The notes below the pieces were generated by a model, which saw nothing but the letters and a program-made list of their open reading frames with translations, was not told the origin of the DNA and did no database searches. From contig NZ_CP059973.1 of NCBI RefSeq assembly GCF_009193295.2, positions 3,472,001 to 3,536,000 of the forward strand: 64,000 bases of DNA, written 5' to 3'. The stretch comes from Bacteroides luhongzhouii. Lineage in GTDB: Bacteria; Bacteroidota; Bacteroidia; Bacteroidales; Bacteroidaceae. Positions 17,868 to 26,876 of this stretch are shown here, one piece after another (the first letter of the stretch is position 1; each line of letters begins with the position of its first letter). Both the position numbers and the translations under genes were made by a program.

Positions 17868-18344
17868 ATGAAAAATCCTAATGAATTATCTACTACCTCT
17901 TCATGGAGAGGTAACGAATTGCAGTTGATAGAACAAAAAGCCAATATTGTTGTCGGAATAGCAAATTCTAATACAAGGTTAAGAATAGGAGTTCTATTAA
18001 GTAAATTTTCAGAGTATCAGGTGGATTATCTATCCTCCGAGAGTGAAACAGGTAAACTGATTGAAGAAGCCGATTTAATTATTGGCGCGGGAATTACCGC
18101 CTATGAAGGGGTATTACGCCGAAAACCGGTGATTGTAGTGGGTGATTATGGCCTTGGAGGCTTGGTCACTCCGGATACATTCCGCAAACATTATAATAAT
18201 CGGTTTAGGGGAAAGATTAATGGTATAAAAAATGAATCTTTCTCATTAGAGAATTTAGAAAAAGAAATTCATAAAGGTTTTAATTTGACTTTTCAAGAAT
18301 TGCAAATGATGTCAAACCAAACCATCACCTTACAAAACATATAA
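17868..18344 (+). CDS. Unrecognised protein with a GT-B-like C-terminal segment
   Basis: 158 residues, cytoplasmic, no signal or membrane segment. I do not recognise the family. The stretch SETGKLIEEADLIIGAG, then AYEGVLRRKPVIVVGDYGLGG, resembles the nucleotide-sugar-binding half of GT-B glycosyltransferases and capsule or CDP-glycerol transferases (an Asp-Leu-Ile-Ile-Gly strand, then a Glu-Gly-Lys/Arg-Pro-Val-Ile-Val-Val segment). The protein is far too short for a whole enzyme, so it may be a single Rossmann-like module or a remnant kept as a functional gene. It has a good promoter of its own, a terminator-like hairpin after it and no operon partner. Confidence 0.6.
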   Translation: MKNPNELSTTSSWRGNELQLIEQKANIVVGIANSNTRLRIGVLLSKFSEYQVDYLSSESETGKLIEEADLIIGAGITAYEGVLRRKPVIVVGDYGLGGLVTPDTFRKHYNNRFRGKINGIKNESFSLENLEKEIHKGFNLTFQELQMMSNQTITLQNI

Positions 18345-18392
18345 ATATCTGAATTTCTTAATTTAATAGTTTGATACATAAAACTGGTTAGG

Positions 18393-18422
18393 AATGTGGG
18401 GGTGCGTGAGTATCCCCACATT
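18393..18422. terminator. Hairpin between convergent genes
   Basis: AATGTGGGG (18393-18401) pairs with CCCCACATT (18414-18422). It lies between the orphan ORF (+) and the acyltransferase (-). T-rich flanks are weak, so termination is likely but not certain. Confidence 0.6.
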
Positions 18423-18444
18423 CATATTAGATATTATGTACTGA

Positions 18445-19203
18445 CTATCGGTCCTGATCTTCGTTTCTCACCATCCCTTTATGTTGCTCCGGGAGGGCAC
18501 TTTCAACAGCAGCGTATGCCTCTGCCATGGTTGCCTTGATATTTTCCATGCCTTTTCCTTTGGGAGGAATAGGGTCGTGAATAGTCAGAATCATGCGATG
18601 ACGATGTATCCATTTGCCTGTACGTGGAAGGATTTCAAATGACCCGTCGATAGTGACAGGTACCACTGCCAACTGTAAATCATCCGCCAATTGAAAAGCT
18701 CCTTTTTTAAAATATCCCATATGTCCGGTAAAAGTGCGTGCGCCTTCGGGAAATACCACAAGAGAAACTCCGTCTTTCAACGAGTCTTTTGCCTGCCGGA
18801 TGGTTTCCAAAACCTTTTTCGGGCCGGACCGGTCTACAAAGATATGTCCTGCGCTTTCACAGGCTTTTCCGACGAATGGCAGTTTACGCAGGCTTTTTTT
18901 CATCATCCACTTAAAATTTCTTCCAATGAAGCCGTAGATAAGGAAAATATCGAATGAACCCTGATGATTAGGTACGAAAATATAGGAAGTTTTGTCATGC
19001 AGCTTTTCACGTCCTTCAATCTTCACGGGAATCAACAGAAACAAACAAATTAATTGTGACCATATTTTCCCCGGATAATATCCCCAGAAGTGGGCTCCTC
19101 CCAAGAGAGAACCTACAATAGTGACGATTGCCGTGAGGATGGTCAGCACTAATAAAATAGGTAAAGCGATGCAAATCTGATAAATATAATACAGTATCTT
19201 CAT
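18445..19203 (-). CDS. 1-acyl-glycerol-3-phosphate acyltransferase (PlsC family)
   Basis: An N-terminal hydrophobic stretch (CIALPILLVLTILTAIVTIVG) anchors it in the inner membrane. The acyltransferase HX4D motif is NHQGSFD and the glycerol-phosphate motif is FPEGARTF, both with normal spacing. Other blocks (KSLRKLPFVGKACESAGHIFVDR and VPVTIDGSFEILPR, in part) fit the PlsC family. It transfers an acyl chain to lysophosphatidic acid to make phosphatidic acid for membrane lipid synthesis. At 252 residues it is the normal length. It is monocistronic, with a TATATTTG box 21 bases upstream and divergent from sbcD. A second, more divergent PlsC-like gene lies at 40250. Confidence 0.9.
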   Translation of the reverse strand: MKILYYIYQICIALPILLVLTILTAIVTIVGSLLGGAHFWGYYPGKIWSQLICLFLLIPVKIEGREKLHDKTSYIFVPNHQGSFDIFLIYGFIGRNFKWMMKKSLRKLPFVGKACESAGHIFVDRSGPKKVLETIRQAKDSLKDGVSLVVFPEGARTFTGHMGYFKKGAFQLADDLQLAVVPVTIDGSFEILPRTGKWIHRHRMILTIHDPIPPKGKGMENIKATMAEAYAAVESALPEQHKGMVRNEDQDR

Positions 19204-19223
19204 AGGGTTGGATTTTTATCCTG

Positions 19224-19231
19224 CAAATATA
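19224..19231 (-). promoter_or_regulatory. -7 box of the plsC-like gene
   Basis: TATATTTG on the minus strand followed by GC, 20 bases from the start codon. Confidence 0.6.
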
Positions 19232-19285
19232 CATGATTATTGGTAAAAAAGAGAGGTAGATGTGAGATAATCTTTCTGATTGTGT

Positions 19286-19293
19286 TATTTTTG
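19286..19293 (+). promoter_or_regulatory. -7 box of sbcDC
   Basis: TATTTTTG, 30 bases before the sbcD start at 19324. It lies inside a longer possible reading frame, supporting the downstream ATG. Confidence 0.55.
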
Positions 19294-19323
19294 CCTCTTG
19301 TTAGTAGAGATAGTTATAAAATT

Positions 19324-20577
19324 ATGATACGTATATTACATACTGCCGACTGGCATTTGGGACAAACCTTTTTTGGATATGATCGTACGGGAGAACATGA
19401 GGTATTCCTGAATTGGCTGGCAGAAGAAATTCGTCAGAAAGAGATTGATGCATTGATTATAGCCGGAGATGTTTTTGATGTTTCCAACCCTTCCGCTGCA
19501 TCCCAAAGCATGTATTATCAGTTTATTTATCGGGTGACTGTGGAGAATCCGAATCTGCAAATTGTCATTGTAGCCGGCAATCATGATTCGGCTGCACGTC
19601 TGGAAGCTCCTTTGCCTCTGTTGCAGGCTATGCGAACGGAAGTCAGAGGGGTAGTGCGCAAGCTTGAAGGTGGAGAAATTGATTATGACCATTTGATGGT
19701 AGAATTGAAGAACCGGAAAGGGGAAGTGGAACTGCTTTGCATGGCTGTCCCTTTTTTGCGCCAGGGGGATTATCCGGTTGTGCAGACGGAAGGTAACCCG
19801 TACGCGGAGGGAGTTCGCGAACTCTATACGCAACTTTTGCAAAGGCTATGGAAGCAAAGAACGGTGAATCAGGCGATTCTTGCCATTGGTCATTTGCAGG
19901 CTACAGGATCGGAGATTGCAGAAAAAGATTATAGTGAACGTACAGTGATTGGTGGTCTGGAATGTGTATCGCCGGAAGTTTTTTCCGAACAGATAGCATA
20001 TACGGCATTGGGACATATACATAAAGCGCAGCGAGTGTCGGGAAGGGAGAATGTGAGATATGCAGGAAGTCCCATTCCGATGTCTTTTGCAGAGAAACAT
20101 TATCATCATGGAGTCGTGATGGTGACCTTTGACGGAGGTTGTGCAGTGGACATTGAACGGTTGGAATGCCCGAAATTAATTCCTTTGGTGAGTGTGCCGA
20201 ATGGAGAGCCCGCCTTGCCGGAAGTGGTGTTGGGAGCCTTGAGAGAATTGCCGGACACGGAAGAAATAGCTCCTTATTTAGAAGTGAAGGTATTGCTGGA
20301 GGAACCGGAACCCATGCTTCGGCAGGAGATTGAGGAGGCATTGGCAGATAAAAATTATCGATTGGCACGCATTGTGTCTACCTATCGCACCGATGTAGAA
20401 AATACGGAGAAAGAAAATGAGAGCTGGAAGAGAGGATTGCAGGAGATGTCTCCCTTGCAGATTGCGCAGTCTGCCTTTGAAAAGATTTATCAGGTAGAAA
20501 TGCCTGCCGAGCTGACAGGTTTGTTTCAGGAAGCCTATTGGGCTGCTACTCATAAAGAAGAGGAGGAAGAAAAATGA
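19324..20577 (+). CDS. sbcD: Exonuclease SbcCD, nuclease subunit SbcD
   Basis: The ATG at 19324 gives MIRILHTADWHLG, the conserved Mre11/SbcD N-terminus; the extra upstream codons are not family-like. Metallophosphoesterase motifs are all present: HTADWHLG, AGDVFD, VAGNHDSAARL, GHLQATG and ALGHIHKAQ. These bind two Mn ions for 3'-5' exonuclease and hairpin-opening endonuclease activity. The C-terminal capping domain follows to residue 417. The stop overlaps the sbcC start (ATGA at 20574-20577), so the two subunits are translationally coupled. The complex degrades hairpins and palindromes arising in replication, which is notable in a genome with many intergenic inverted repeats. Confidence 0.95.
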   Translation: MIRILHTADWHLGQTFFGYDRTGEHEVFLNWLAEEIRQKEIDALIIAGDVFDVSNPSAASQSMYYQFIYRVTVENPNLQIVIVAGNHDSAARLEAPLPLLQAMRTEVRGVVRKLEGGEIDYDHLMVELKNRKGEVELLCMAVPFLRQGDYPVVQTEGNPYAEGVRELYTQLLQRLWKQRTVNQAILAIGHLQATGSEIAEKDYSERTVIGGLECVSPEVFSEQIAYTALGHIHKAQRVSGRENVRYAGSPIPMSFAEKHYHHGVVMVTFDGGCAVDIERLECPKLIPLVSVPNGEPALPEVVLGALRELPDTEEIAPYLEVKVLLEEPEPMLRQEIEEALADKNYRLARIVSTYRTDVENTEKENESWKRGLQEMSPLQIAQSAFEKIYQVEMPAELTGLFQEAYWAATHKEEEEEK

Positions 20578-23441
20578 AAATACTGGCTATACGATTGAAG
20601 AATCTGACTTCGATAGAAGGGACGGTAGAAGTGGATTTTACGGCAGAACCATTACATTCTGCAGGTATATTTGCCATTGCAGGACCTACGGGTGCCGGTA
20701 AGTCTACTTTACTAGACGCTTTATGTCTGGCACTGTATGATAAAGCTCCCCGTTTCGCAACTTCGGTAGAAAGTGTGAACCTGGCAGATGTAGGAGACAA
20801 TCAGATTAATCAGTCCGATGTAAGAAATCTATTGCGTCGGGGGACAAGCGACGGCTATGCAGAAGTCGATTTCTTAGGCATTGACGGACGGCGTTACCGT
20901 TCTCGCTGGTCGGTAAGGCGGACAAGAAATAAGATAAGCGGTTCTTTGCAGCCACAAACGCTGGAGGTGAAAGAACTAGATACGGAGAAAGAATTCCAGG
21001 GTACCAAAAAAGAGTTGTTGATTCAGTTGGTGGAGCTGGTGGGGTTGACGTATGAGCAGTTTACCCGTACCGTATTATTGGCGCAGAATGATTTTGCGAC
21101 ATTCCTGAAATCGAAAGGAGCGGCTAAAGCGGAGTTGCTTGAGAAGTTGACGGGGACCGGTGTTTATTCCCGGATTTCTCAAGAAGTCTATGCTCGGAAT
21201 AAGGTGGCACAGGAAGAGGTCACTTTGATTCAGAATCGAATGAATGTGATCGAATTGATGCCGGAAGAAGAATTGCTTGCTTTACAAAAAGAGAAAGAAC
21301 AGTTGGCTGAAAAACGTGTGACAGGAATCAAACTGTTGGCAGAGCAGAATGAACAACTGAATGTGGTTCGTTCATTAAAAATGCAGGAAGAACTCTGGAA
21401 GAAGAAGCAACAGGAAGAACAGGCGGAGCAGGCAAGATTGAAAGTGTTGCAGGGCGCATTGGCTTCACAAGAAGAAGGCTTGGTGCATTTTAAGGCACAA
21501 TGGGAGGCCATACAGCCGGACTTGAAGAAAGCCCGTCAGCTGGATGTGCAGATACAGTCACAGCAGGACAGTTACACACAATCGAAACAAATGTTACAGA
21601 CCGCTAATAAACAGGTGTCGGAGCAAGAGCAAAAAATGCGGATGGCTACGGAGCAGTTACAGGTTTCTCATTCTTCTCTGAACCGTTTGCTGAATCATGT
21701 AGGAATAGAAGCAGCGTTGCAGCTTGAACAGGTGGAAGAAATTCTACGGCAGGAAGAAAACAAACTGACAGCCGGGATAAACACGAATGAAGAACGGTTG
21801 TTGCGATTAAACTCTTTCGGATATCCGTTATTGGCCGAAGAACAGATGAAACTGCAAAAAGAGCTGACGCGCCAACAGAATATCCGGCAATTGACGGAAA
21901 CGCAGACGAAAACAAAGGCAGAAGTAGAACGGTTGGAGAAAGAAACAACTGATTGCCTGAAACAATTGAGAGAGCAAGAAGCCGCATTGAAAGTAACTCA
22001 ACGCCTTTACGAAAATGCACGTATGGCAGTAGGAAAAGACGTGAAAGCATTGCGTCAGCACTTACAGGAAGGGGAGGCCTGTCCGGTTTGCGGTAGCACA
22101 GCGCATCCTTATCATCAGGAACAGGAGGTGGTAGATACTCTTTTCCGGAGTATAGAACAGGAGTATAATGCAGCAGTAGCAAACTGCCAACAGATAAATA
22201 ACCGGAGCATTGTTTTGCAACGTGATTGGACGCATCAGAAGACGGTGGACGGACAGATCGGAGAACAGTTGGCGGCATTGTATAAGGCTGGGATTGATGC
22301 TGGTAACGAAGAGCAGATACAACATCGTTTGGCAGAACTGGCTGAACGTATTTTAGAATATCGTAATCTATATACAGAATGGCAGTGCAGCGATGAAAAA
22401 ATTAAAAAGATGCGTGCGCATTGTGAAGCTCTTCGTGAGAATGTATCTCTCTGTCGCCTGGCGATGCAGAAAGTATCGTCTGCTAAAGAACAGTTGTTAT
22501 TATTGCAGAATGCTGCTTCTGCCGAACAAAAGAGATTTGCAGTTATAGAGAAAGCGTTGGATGTGCTCCGTCAGGAACGTTCGCAACTGTTGAAAGGAAA
22601 AAGTGCGGATGAAGCGGAAGCTGCCGTAGCAAAAAGAGAAAAAGAGTTGAATCTGGCTTTGGAGAAAGCACGCAAAGAAGTAGAGGCTGTGCACAACCGG
22701 CTTTCCGGTCTGCAAGGAGAGATGAAGCAAATTACGCTGGCTATCGGAGAGTTGCAGGAACAGTATAAAAAGATTGATTCTCCCGAACAACTTCCCGAAA
22801 TAATAAAGAAACAACAGGAGGAAAACCTGAATACCGAACGTGCCCTTTCTACTATGGAAGCCTGTCTTTTACAACAGGCAAAGAATAAGCTAACCGTGGA
22901 ACAGATAGCGAAGGAACTGGTAGAGAAACAGACGATTGCCGAACGTTGGGCGAAACTTAATAAACTGATAGGCAGTGCGGATGGAGCGAAATTTAAAGTG
23001 ATAGCTCAAAGTTACACCTTAAATTTGTTGTTGCTTCATGCCAATAAGCATTTATCCTACCTTTCTAAACGCTATAAGCTACAACAGGTTCCCGACACGT
23101 TGGCGCTTCAAGTAATAGATTGTGATATGTGTGATGAAATACGGACTGTGTACTCTCTTTCCGGTGGTGAATCATTCCTGATATCTTTGGCGTTGGCTTT
23201 GGGCTTGTCTTCCTTATCAAGCAATAATCTGAAAGTAGAATCTCTTTTTATTGATGAAGGATTCGGTTCTTTGGATGCGGAAAGCCTACGTACGGCCATG
23301 GAAGCACTGGAACAATTACAGATGCAGGGACGGAAAATCGGAGTTATTTCTCACGTACAGGAGATGAGTGAACGAATTTCCGTTCAGGTGCAAGTGCATA
23401 AGAAAGTGAATGGAAAGAGTGTGCTTACCGTTATAGGGTAA
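20574..23441 (+). CDS. sbcC: Exonuclease SbcCD, ATPase subunit SbcC
   Basis: 955 residues of Rad50/SMC architecture. Walker A is GPTGAGKST at 37-45, preceded by LKNLTSIEG. A long coiled coil is broken at about 500 by the zinc hook CPVCGSTAHP. After the second coil come the ABC signature YSLSGGESFLISLALALGL (about 858-876) and Walker B FIDEGFGSLD (about 892-901), with the H-loop in ISHVQEM. It dimerises through the hook and uses ATP to control the SbcD nuclease on DNA ends and hairpins. The C-terminal codons overlap a terminator hairpin shared with the convergent gene. Confidence 0.95.
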   Translation: MKILAIRLKNLTSIEGTVEVDFTAEPLHSAGIFAIAGPTGAGKSTLLDALCLALYDKAPRFATSVESVNLADVGDNQINQSDVRNLLRRGTSDGYAEVDFLGIDGRRYRSRWSVRRTRNKISGSLQPQTLEVKELDTEKEFQGTKKELLIQLVELVGLTYEQFTRTVLLAQNDFATFLKSKGAAKAELLEKLTGTGVYSRISQEVYARNKVAQEEVTLIQNRMNVIELMPEEELLALQKEKEQLAEKRVTGIKLLAEQNEQLNVVRSLKMQEELWKKKQQEEQAEQARLKVLQGALASQEEGLVHFKAQWEAIQPDLKKARQLDVQIQSQQDSYTQSKQMLQTANKQVSEQEQKMRMATEQLQVSHSSLNRLLNHVGIEAALQLEQVEEILRQEENKLTAGINTNEERLLRLNSFGYPLLAEEQMKLQKELTRQQNIRQLTETQTKTKAEVERLEKETTDCLKQLREQEAALKVTQRLYENARMAVGKDVKALRQHLQEGEACPVCGSTAHPYHQEQEVVDTLFRSIEQEYNAAVANCQQINNRSIVLQRDWTHQKTVDGQIGEQLAALYKAGIDAGNEEQIQHRLAELAERILEYRNLYTEWQCSDEKIKKMRAHCEALRENVSLCRLAMQKVSSAKEQLLLLQNAASAEQKRFAVIEKALDVLRQERSQLLKGKSADEAEAAVAKREKELNLALEKARKEVEAVHNRLSGLQGEMKQITLAIGELQEQYKKIDSPEQLPEIIKKQQEENLNTERALSTMEACLLQQAKNKLTVEQIAKELVEKQTIAERWAKLNKLIGSADGAKFKVIAQSYTLNLLLLHANKHLSYLSKRYKLQQVPDTLALQVIDCDMCDEIRTVYSLSGGESFLISLALALGLSSLSSNNLKVESLFIDEGFGSLDAESLRTAMEALEQLQMQGRKIGVISHVQEMSERISVQVQVHKKVNGKSVLTVIG

Positions 23442-23445
23442 GCAC
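23421..23445. terminator. Hairpin overlapping the sbcC stop codon
   Basis: GTGCTTACC (23421-23429) pairs with GGTAAGCAC (23437-23445). The sbcC stop is inside the stem. It lies between convergent genes; the T tract is weak. Confidence 0.5.
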
Positions 23446-23460
23446 ATCCATTATCTCCTT

Positions 23461-24036
23461 TTACATTAATTCGTTCAATTCGCTTAAATTCTTTTTTATT
23501 TCGTGGATGCGATTTAAGAACTTCTTGCGATAAATCCATAAAATCAATCCTAGTCCTCCGCCCCATAACAGGATAAAGAAGACTATCATGCCTATTCCAT
23601 ATTGCCACACTTGCCAGTAGATAAATGAGAGTACAGCCAGTATCAGAAGGAAAGCAATAGCAATCAGCCGTTCTCTGATGGTCCACCGGTGGATACGGTT
23701 CACGCGACCGATTACCTCAACCAGAGGCATCTCGTCTATTTGGGTCCGTTGGAGGAAGCGGGTGGTGACGATGTCCCAGCAAAGTGCGGGAATCCATGCG
23801 AAAATGATAATGATATAGATCGGGTTCAATCTGTTGTGTAATAACACCTCCGCTAAAAATAAGATCAATATCGGCAAAGAAATCAAAATAAGCTTGATGT
23901 TCAGGCTGGCAATGGCATGGATACTTTTGTCTGCATGCCTTATCAGCTTTTCAAGCTCTTCTTCTTTGATGAACTCTTTATCTTTCAAGTGTTCATCCAG
24001 GGCATTCCAAGATTTTTTCAGTTCTTCCAGTTCCAT
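23461..24036 (-). CDS. Membrane protein paired with an ECF sigma factor
   Basis: 191 residues. A charged helical N-terminus (MELEELKKSWNALDEHLKDKEF) of about 50 residues precedes two pairs of hydrophobic segments, at about 46-85 and 120-165. The basic C-terminus is probably cytoplasmic. No zinc anti-sigma motif (HxxxCxxC) is present. The gene starts five bases after the stop of an ECF sigma-factor gene. In Bacteroides that arrangement, with an N-terminal cytoplasmic helix of this kind, is usual for an uncharacterised membrane regulator. It may hold the sigma factor at the membrane. The role as anti-sigma factor is inferred from position only. Confidence 0.7.
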   Translation of the reverse strand: MELEELKKSWNALDEHLKDKEFIKEEELEKLIRHADKSIHAIASLNIKLILISLPILILFLAEVLLHNRLNPIYIIIIFAWIPALCWDIVTTRFLQRTQIDEMPLVEVIGRVNRIHRWTIRERLIAIAFLLILAVLSFIYWQVWQYGIGMIVFFILLWGGGLGLILWIYRKKFLNRIHEIKKNLSELNELM

Positions 24037-24041
24037 ATATC

Positions 24042-24554
24042 TTATTCCTCCTTTTTCATTCTTTTAAGTTTGTCTTTGATGCGACTTAGTTTGGTCGCTA
24101 CATTGGTAACCGTCAGTCCGGTAATCTCTGCTATTTCTTCATAACTTTTGTCTTCGAGATAGAGCAGGATAATTGATTTGTCGAGTTGTCCCAGCTGGTT
24201 AATCATCTGATAAAGCTGTTTCAGCATTTCGTTGATCGGGTCGTGTGCTTCTATGGTCCAGTCAGTATCTTTGGTGAGACTGACTATTTCCGGCACATTC
24301 TTTTCTTTACGATAAAAACTGATACAAGTGTTGAGGGCAATACGATAAATCCATGTAGATACTTTACATTCTTTTCTGAATTTGGGATAAGCTTTCCAAA
24401 GATTCAGTACCACATCCTGATAAAGGTCATTGAGCGGAGCATTGGGGTTGGCGTACAGATAGCACACTTTGTAGATCACCCGTTCATATTCGCGGATTAC
24501 CGACAAGAACTCTTGCTCAATAGGAGGATTAGCTTCTGCTGTTTGTTCTCTCAT
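24042..24554 (-). CDS. RNA polymerase sigma factor, ECF subfamily
   Basis: 170 residues. Region 2 contains VIYKVCYLYANPNAPLNDLYQDVVLNLW, in part, and the promoter-melting segment TWIYRIALNTCISFYRK. Region 4 has the helix-turn-helix KSYEEIAEITGLTVTNVATKL with a basic tail KLKRMKKEE. This is a typical ECF sigma factor directing polymerase to a small regulon. The membrane protein gene five bases downstream is the likely partner or inhibitor. No Bacteroides -7 box is clear in the 68-base gap to the MetH-activation gene upstream. Target promoters cannot be recognised from this window. Confidence 0.9.
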   Translation of the reverse strand: MREQTAEANPPIEQEFLSVIREYERVIYKVCYLYANPNAPLNDLYQDVVLNLWKAYPKFRKECKVSTWIYRIALNTCISFYRKEKNVPEIVSLTKDTDWTIEAHDPINEMLKQLYQMINQLGQLDKSIILLYLEDKSYEEIAEITGLTVTNVATKLSRIKDKLKRMKKEE

Positions 24555-24622
24555 GGAATCTATGCTTGCTTTTCTGGTTAGTTAGTCGTGAGAAAAGGAG
24601 AAAAATCACAGGAGAATAATGA

Positions 24623-25525
24623 TTATTGAAGATTCGCTGCCAGAAATTTGCGCATTTCTTCGATGCTTTTTCCCCGGCGGCGGGTATAATCTTCGAGTTG
24701 GTCCTCTCCAATCTTTCCGACAGAGAAGTATTCGGAAGCCGGATGCGAAAACATAAGTCCGCAAACAGAAGCGTGCGGATACATGGCTCCGTTTTCAGTC
24801 AATGAAATACCTATTTGTTTCATGTCCAGCAGTTCATCCAACAGGAAGTTGACAGACTGATCCGGTAAAGACGGGTAGCCGACGGCAGGGCGAATACCTT
24901 GATACTTCTCGACCAGTAAATCCGCTATGCCCAGATTTTCTTCTTTGGCATATCCCCATGCTTCTTTTCGTACATACTCATGCATCTTTTCTGTCGCAGC
25001 TTCTGCCAGTCGGTCGGAAAGGGTTTGTACAAGCAAGTGTTTATATGGGTCCTGTTCGTACAGTCCTTCCATGTCCGCGTCAATAGAAGAAGCAAAAGCA
25101 CCGATGGTGTCCGGGATGCCGGAAGAAAGCGGGCGGATAAAGTCGCTTAGACAAAGGAAAGGACTTCCATCTCTTTTGGGCGTCTGCTGACGCAGCAAAG
25201 GAAAGGTGATGAACTGGTCTTCTTCTTTCTCAATAACCAGATTATCTCCGTCAGCGTTCGCCTTGCAGAGCTTAAATATAGTCTTTACCTCATAATCCCG
25301 ATCGAGCAGATCAAGCATCCGGTTGGCTTCTTTAAATAGCTGCATCGCTTCGGAAGCCTTGTTACGTTCTTCTTCCGGAAAAGTTGTCAGCCACGAAGCA
25401 CGGCAGACGTCACATCCGTGAATGTTGGCAATGGCTGCGAAACGCGGTTGGAAACCCCATGCATGGAAAAAGTAAATCCAGTTGATATATGGGGTAACTG
25501 TATGTATTTTATAAGATAGAATCAT
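24623..25525 (-). CDS. Stand-alone vitamin B12-dependent methionine synthase activation domain
   Basis: 300 residues that correspond to the C-terminal reactivation module of MetH without the catalytic and B12-binding modules. The N-terminus VTPYINWIYFFHAWGFQPRF matches the domain boundary seen in MetH. The SAM-binding segment is RPAVGYPSLPDQS, and the conserved end is TENGAMYPHASVCGLMFSHP followed by YFSVGKIGEDQ. In full-length MetH this domain remethylates oxidised cobalamin with SAM and flavodoxin electrons. A separate copy could serve a split MetH or another corrinoid protein. It starts ten bases after pyrC and is in one operon with it. A flavodoxin gene lies at 58414. Confidence 0.85.
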   Translation of the reverse strand: MILSYKIHTVTPYINWIYFFHAWGFQPRFAAIANIHGCDVCRASWLTTFPEEERNKASEAMQLFKEANRMLDLLDRDYEVKTIFKLCKANADGDNLVIEKEEDQFITFPLLRQQTPKRDGSPFLCLSDFIRPLSSGIPDTIGAFASSIDADMEGLYEQDPYKHLLVQTLSDRLAEAATEKMHEYVRKEAWGYAKEENLGIADLLVEKYQGIRPAVGYPSLPDQSVNFLLDELLDMKQIGISLTENGAMYPHASVCGLMFSHPASEYFSVGKIGEDQLEDYTRRRGKSIEEMRKFLAANLQ

Positions 25526-25535
25526 AAATTATCAT

Positions 25536-26876
25536 TTATCGTTCGAAGAACAATTCTTGTCCGCGATAAGTCTCGTCTATTTCTCCGTTGTTATATAACA
25601 GATGTCCGTTTGCAAATGTTTTCTCTACCTTCCAGTTGAATGTATGACCTTCCAGCGGGCTCCATTTGCATTTGCTTAAGATGCAGTCTGTGGTAACGGT
25701 CCATTCGGAGTCGGGACGTACCAATACAAGGTCAGCTTGATAGCCCTTGCGGATGAATCCTCTGTTTGGTATCTCATACATCTGCGCGGGAGCATGAGCC
25801 ATTTTTTCTACCACTTTCTCGATGGTAAACGCTCCTTTGTCTGCCAACTCCAACATACTGACCAGCGAGAACTGAATCATCGGCATTCCGGACATCGCCT
25901 TTAATGCACCTCCTTCTTTCTCACTAAGTAAGTGTGGGGCATGATCGGTTGCGATGGCATCAATCAGACCGCTGTTGACAGCCTCTTGCAAGGCTTTCCG
26001 GTCTTGTGCAGTTTTAATGGCAGGGTTACATTTAATGCGGGCACCCAATGTCTGATAATATTCTTCCGTAAAGAGTAGATGAGAAACGCAGGCTTCTGCT
26101 GTAATTCTTTTTTGTGCCAAAGGAGCATTGGAAAACAGACTCAACTCTTTAGCGGTGGAAATATGCATGATGTGCAGACGGGCATTTGCTTCACGTGCCA
26201 GTTGCACTGCCAGTTCGGATGAACGATAGCAAGCTTCTTCCGAACGGAGGAGCGGATGAAGAGCCAAAGGTACATCGTCTCCGTATTCTTTCTTATATTT
26301 GTCCGTATTTTCTTTGATAATTCCCTGGTCTTCGCAATGGGCGGCGATGAGCAGATCAGTTCCACCGAATATATTACGTAAGCTGGCCATCCGGTCTACC
26401 AGCATATTGCCGGTGCTTGACCCCATAAATAACTTTACGCCACAAACCCGATGTTTATCCAGTTGTGCAAATTGGGTATAGTTATTATTCGTTGCTCCGA
26501 AATAGCAGGAATAATTGACAGCTGATTTCTCCTCTAATAGAGCGAATTTCTCTTCCAAAGCCTCCAGTGTCGTAGTCTGCGGGTTTGTATTGGGCATATC
26601 CATGATGGAAGTGACCCCCCCTGCTGCTGCGGCATGGCTTTCTGTGGTAATATCAGCTTTATGAGTCAGTCCGGGATCGCGGAAATGAACATGTTCGTCA
26701 ATGGCACCCGGCAGGAGATAACACCCGCTCGCGTCAATAACTTCGTTACAAGGGGCAGCTGCTTTTTCTTCACCCACCAGTATTTCGGCTATCTTTTCAT
26801 TTTCAATGACTACTGAACCCAGTACTTTTCTTCCTTCGTTAACAATAACGGCATTTTGAATTAGTGTACGTTTCAT
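25536..26876 (-). CDS. pyrC: Dihydroorotase
   Basis: 446 residues of the class I (allantoinase-like) amidohydrolase family. The metal ligands are His62 and His64 in DEHVHFRDPG, with further His in RLHIMHIST and the catalytic Asp in IATDHAPH. The usual carboxylated Lys is replaced or must be sought in the VKLFMGSSTGN strand, where a Lys is present. It interconverts carbamoyl aspartate and dihydroorotate in pyrimidine synthesis. The gene overlaps the upstream GT2 gene by four bases (ATGA), so translation is coupled. Hydantoinase or allantoinase activity cannot be excluded by motifs alone, but the length and HFRDPG fit PyrC. Confidence 0.9.
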   Translation of the reverse strand: MKRTLIQNAVIVNEGRKVLGSVVIENEKIAEILVGEEKAAAPCNEVIDASGCYLLPGAIDEHVHFRDPGLTHKADITTESHAAAAGGVTSIMDMPNTNPQTTTLEALEEKFALLEEKSAVNYSCYFGATNNNYTQFAQLDKHRVCGVKLFMGSSTGNMLVDRMASLRNIFGGTDLLIAAHCEDQGIIKENTDKYKKEYGDDVPLALHPLLRSEEACYRSSELAVQLAREANARLHIMHISTAKELSLFSNAPLAQKRITAEACVSHLLFTEEYYQTLGARIKCNPAIKTAQDRKALQEAVNSGLIDAIATDHAPHLLSEKEGGALKAMSGMPMIQFSLVSMLELADKGAFTIEKVVEKMAHAPAQMYEIPNRGFIRKGYQADLVLVRPDSEWTVTTDCILSKCKWSPLEGHTFNWKVEKTFANGHLLYNNGEIDETYRGQELFFER

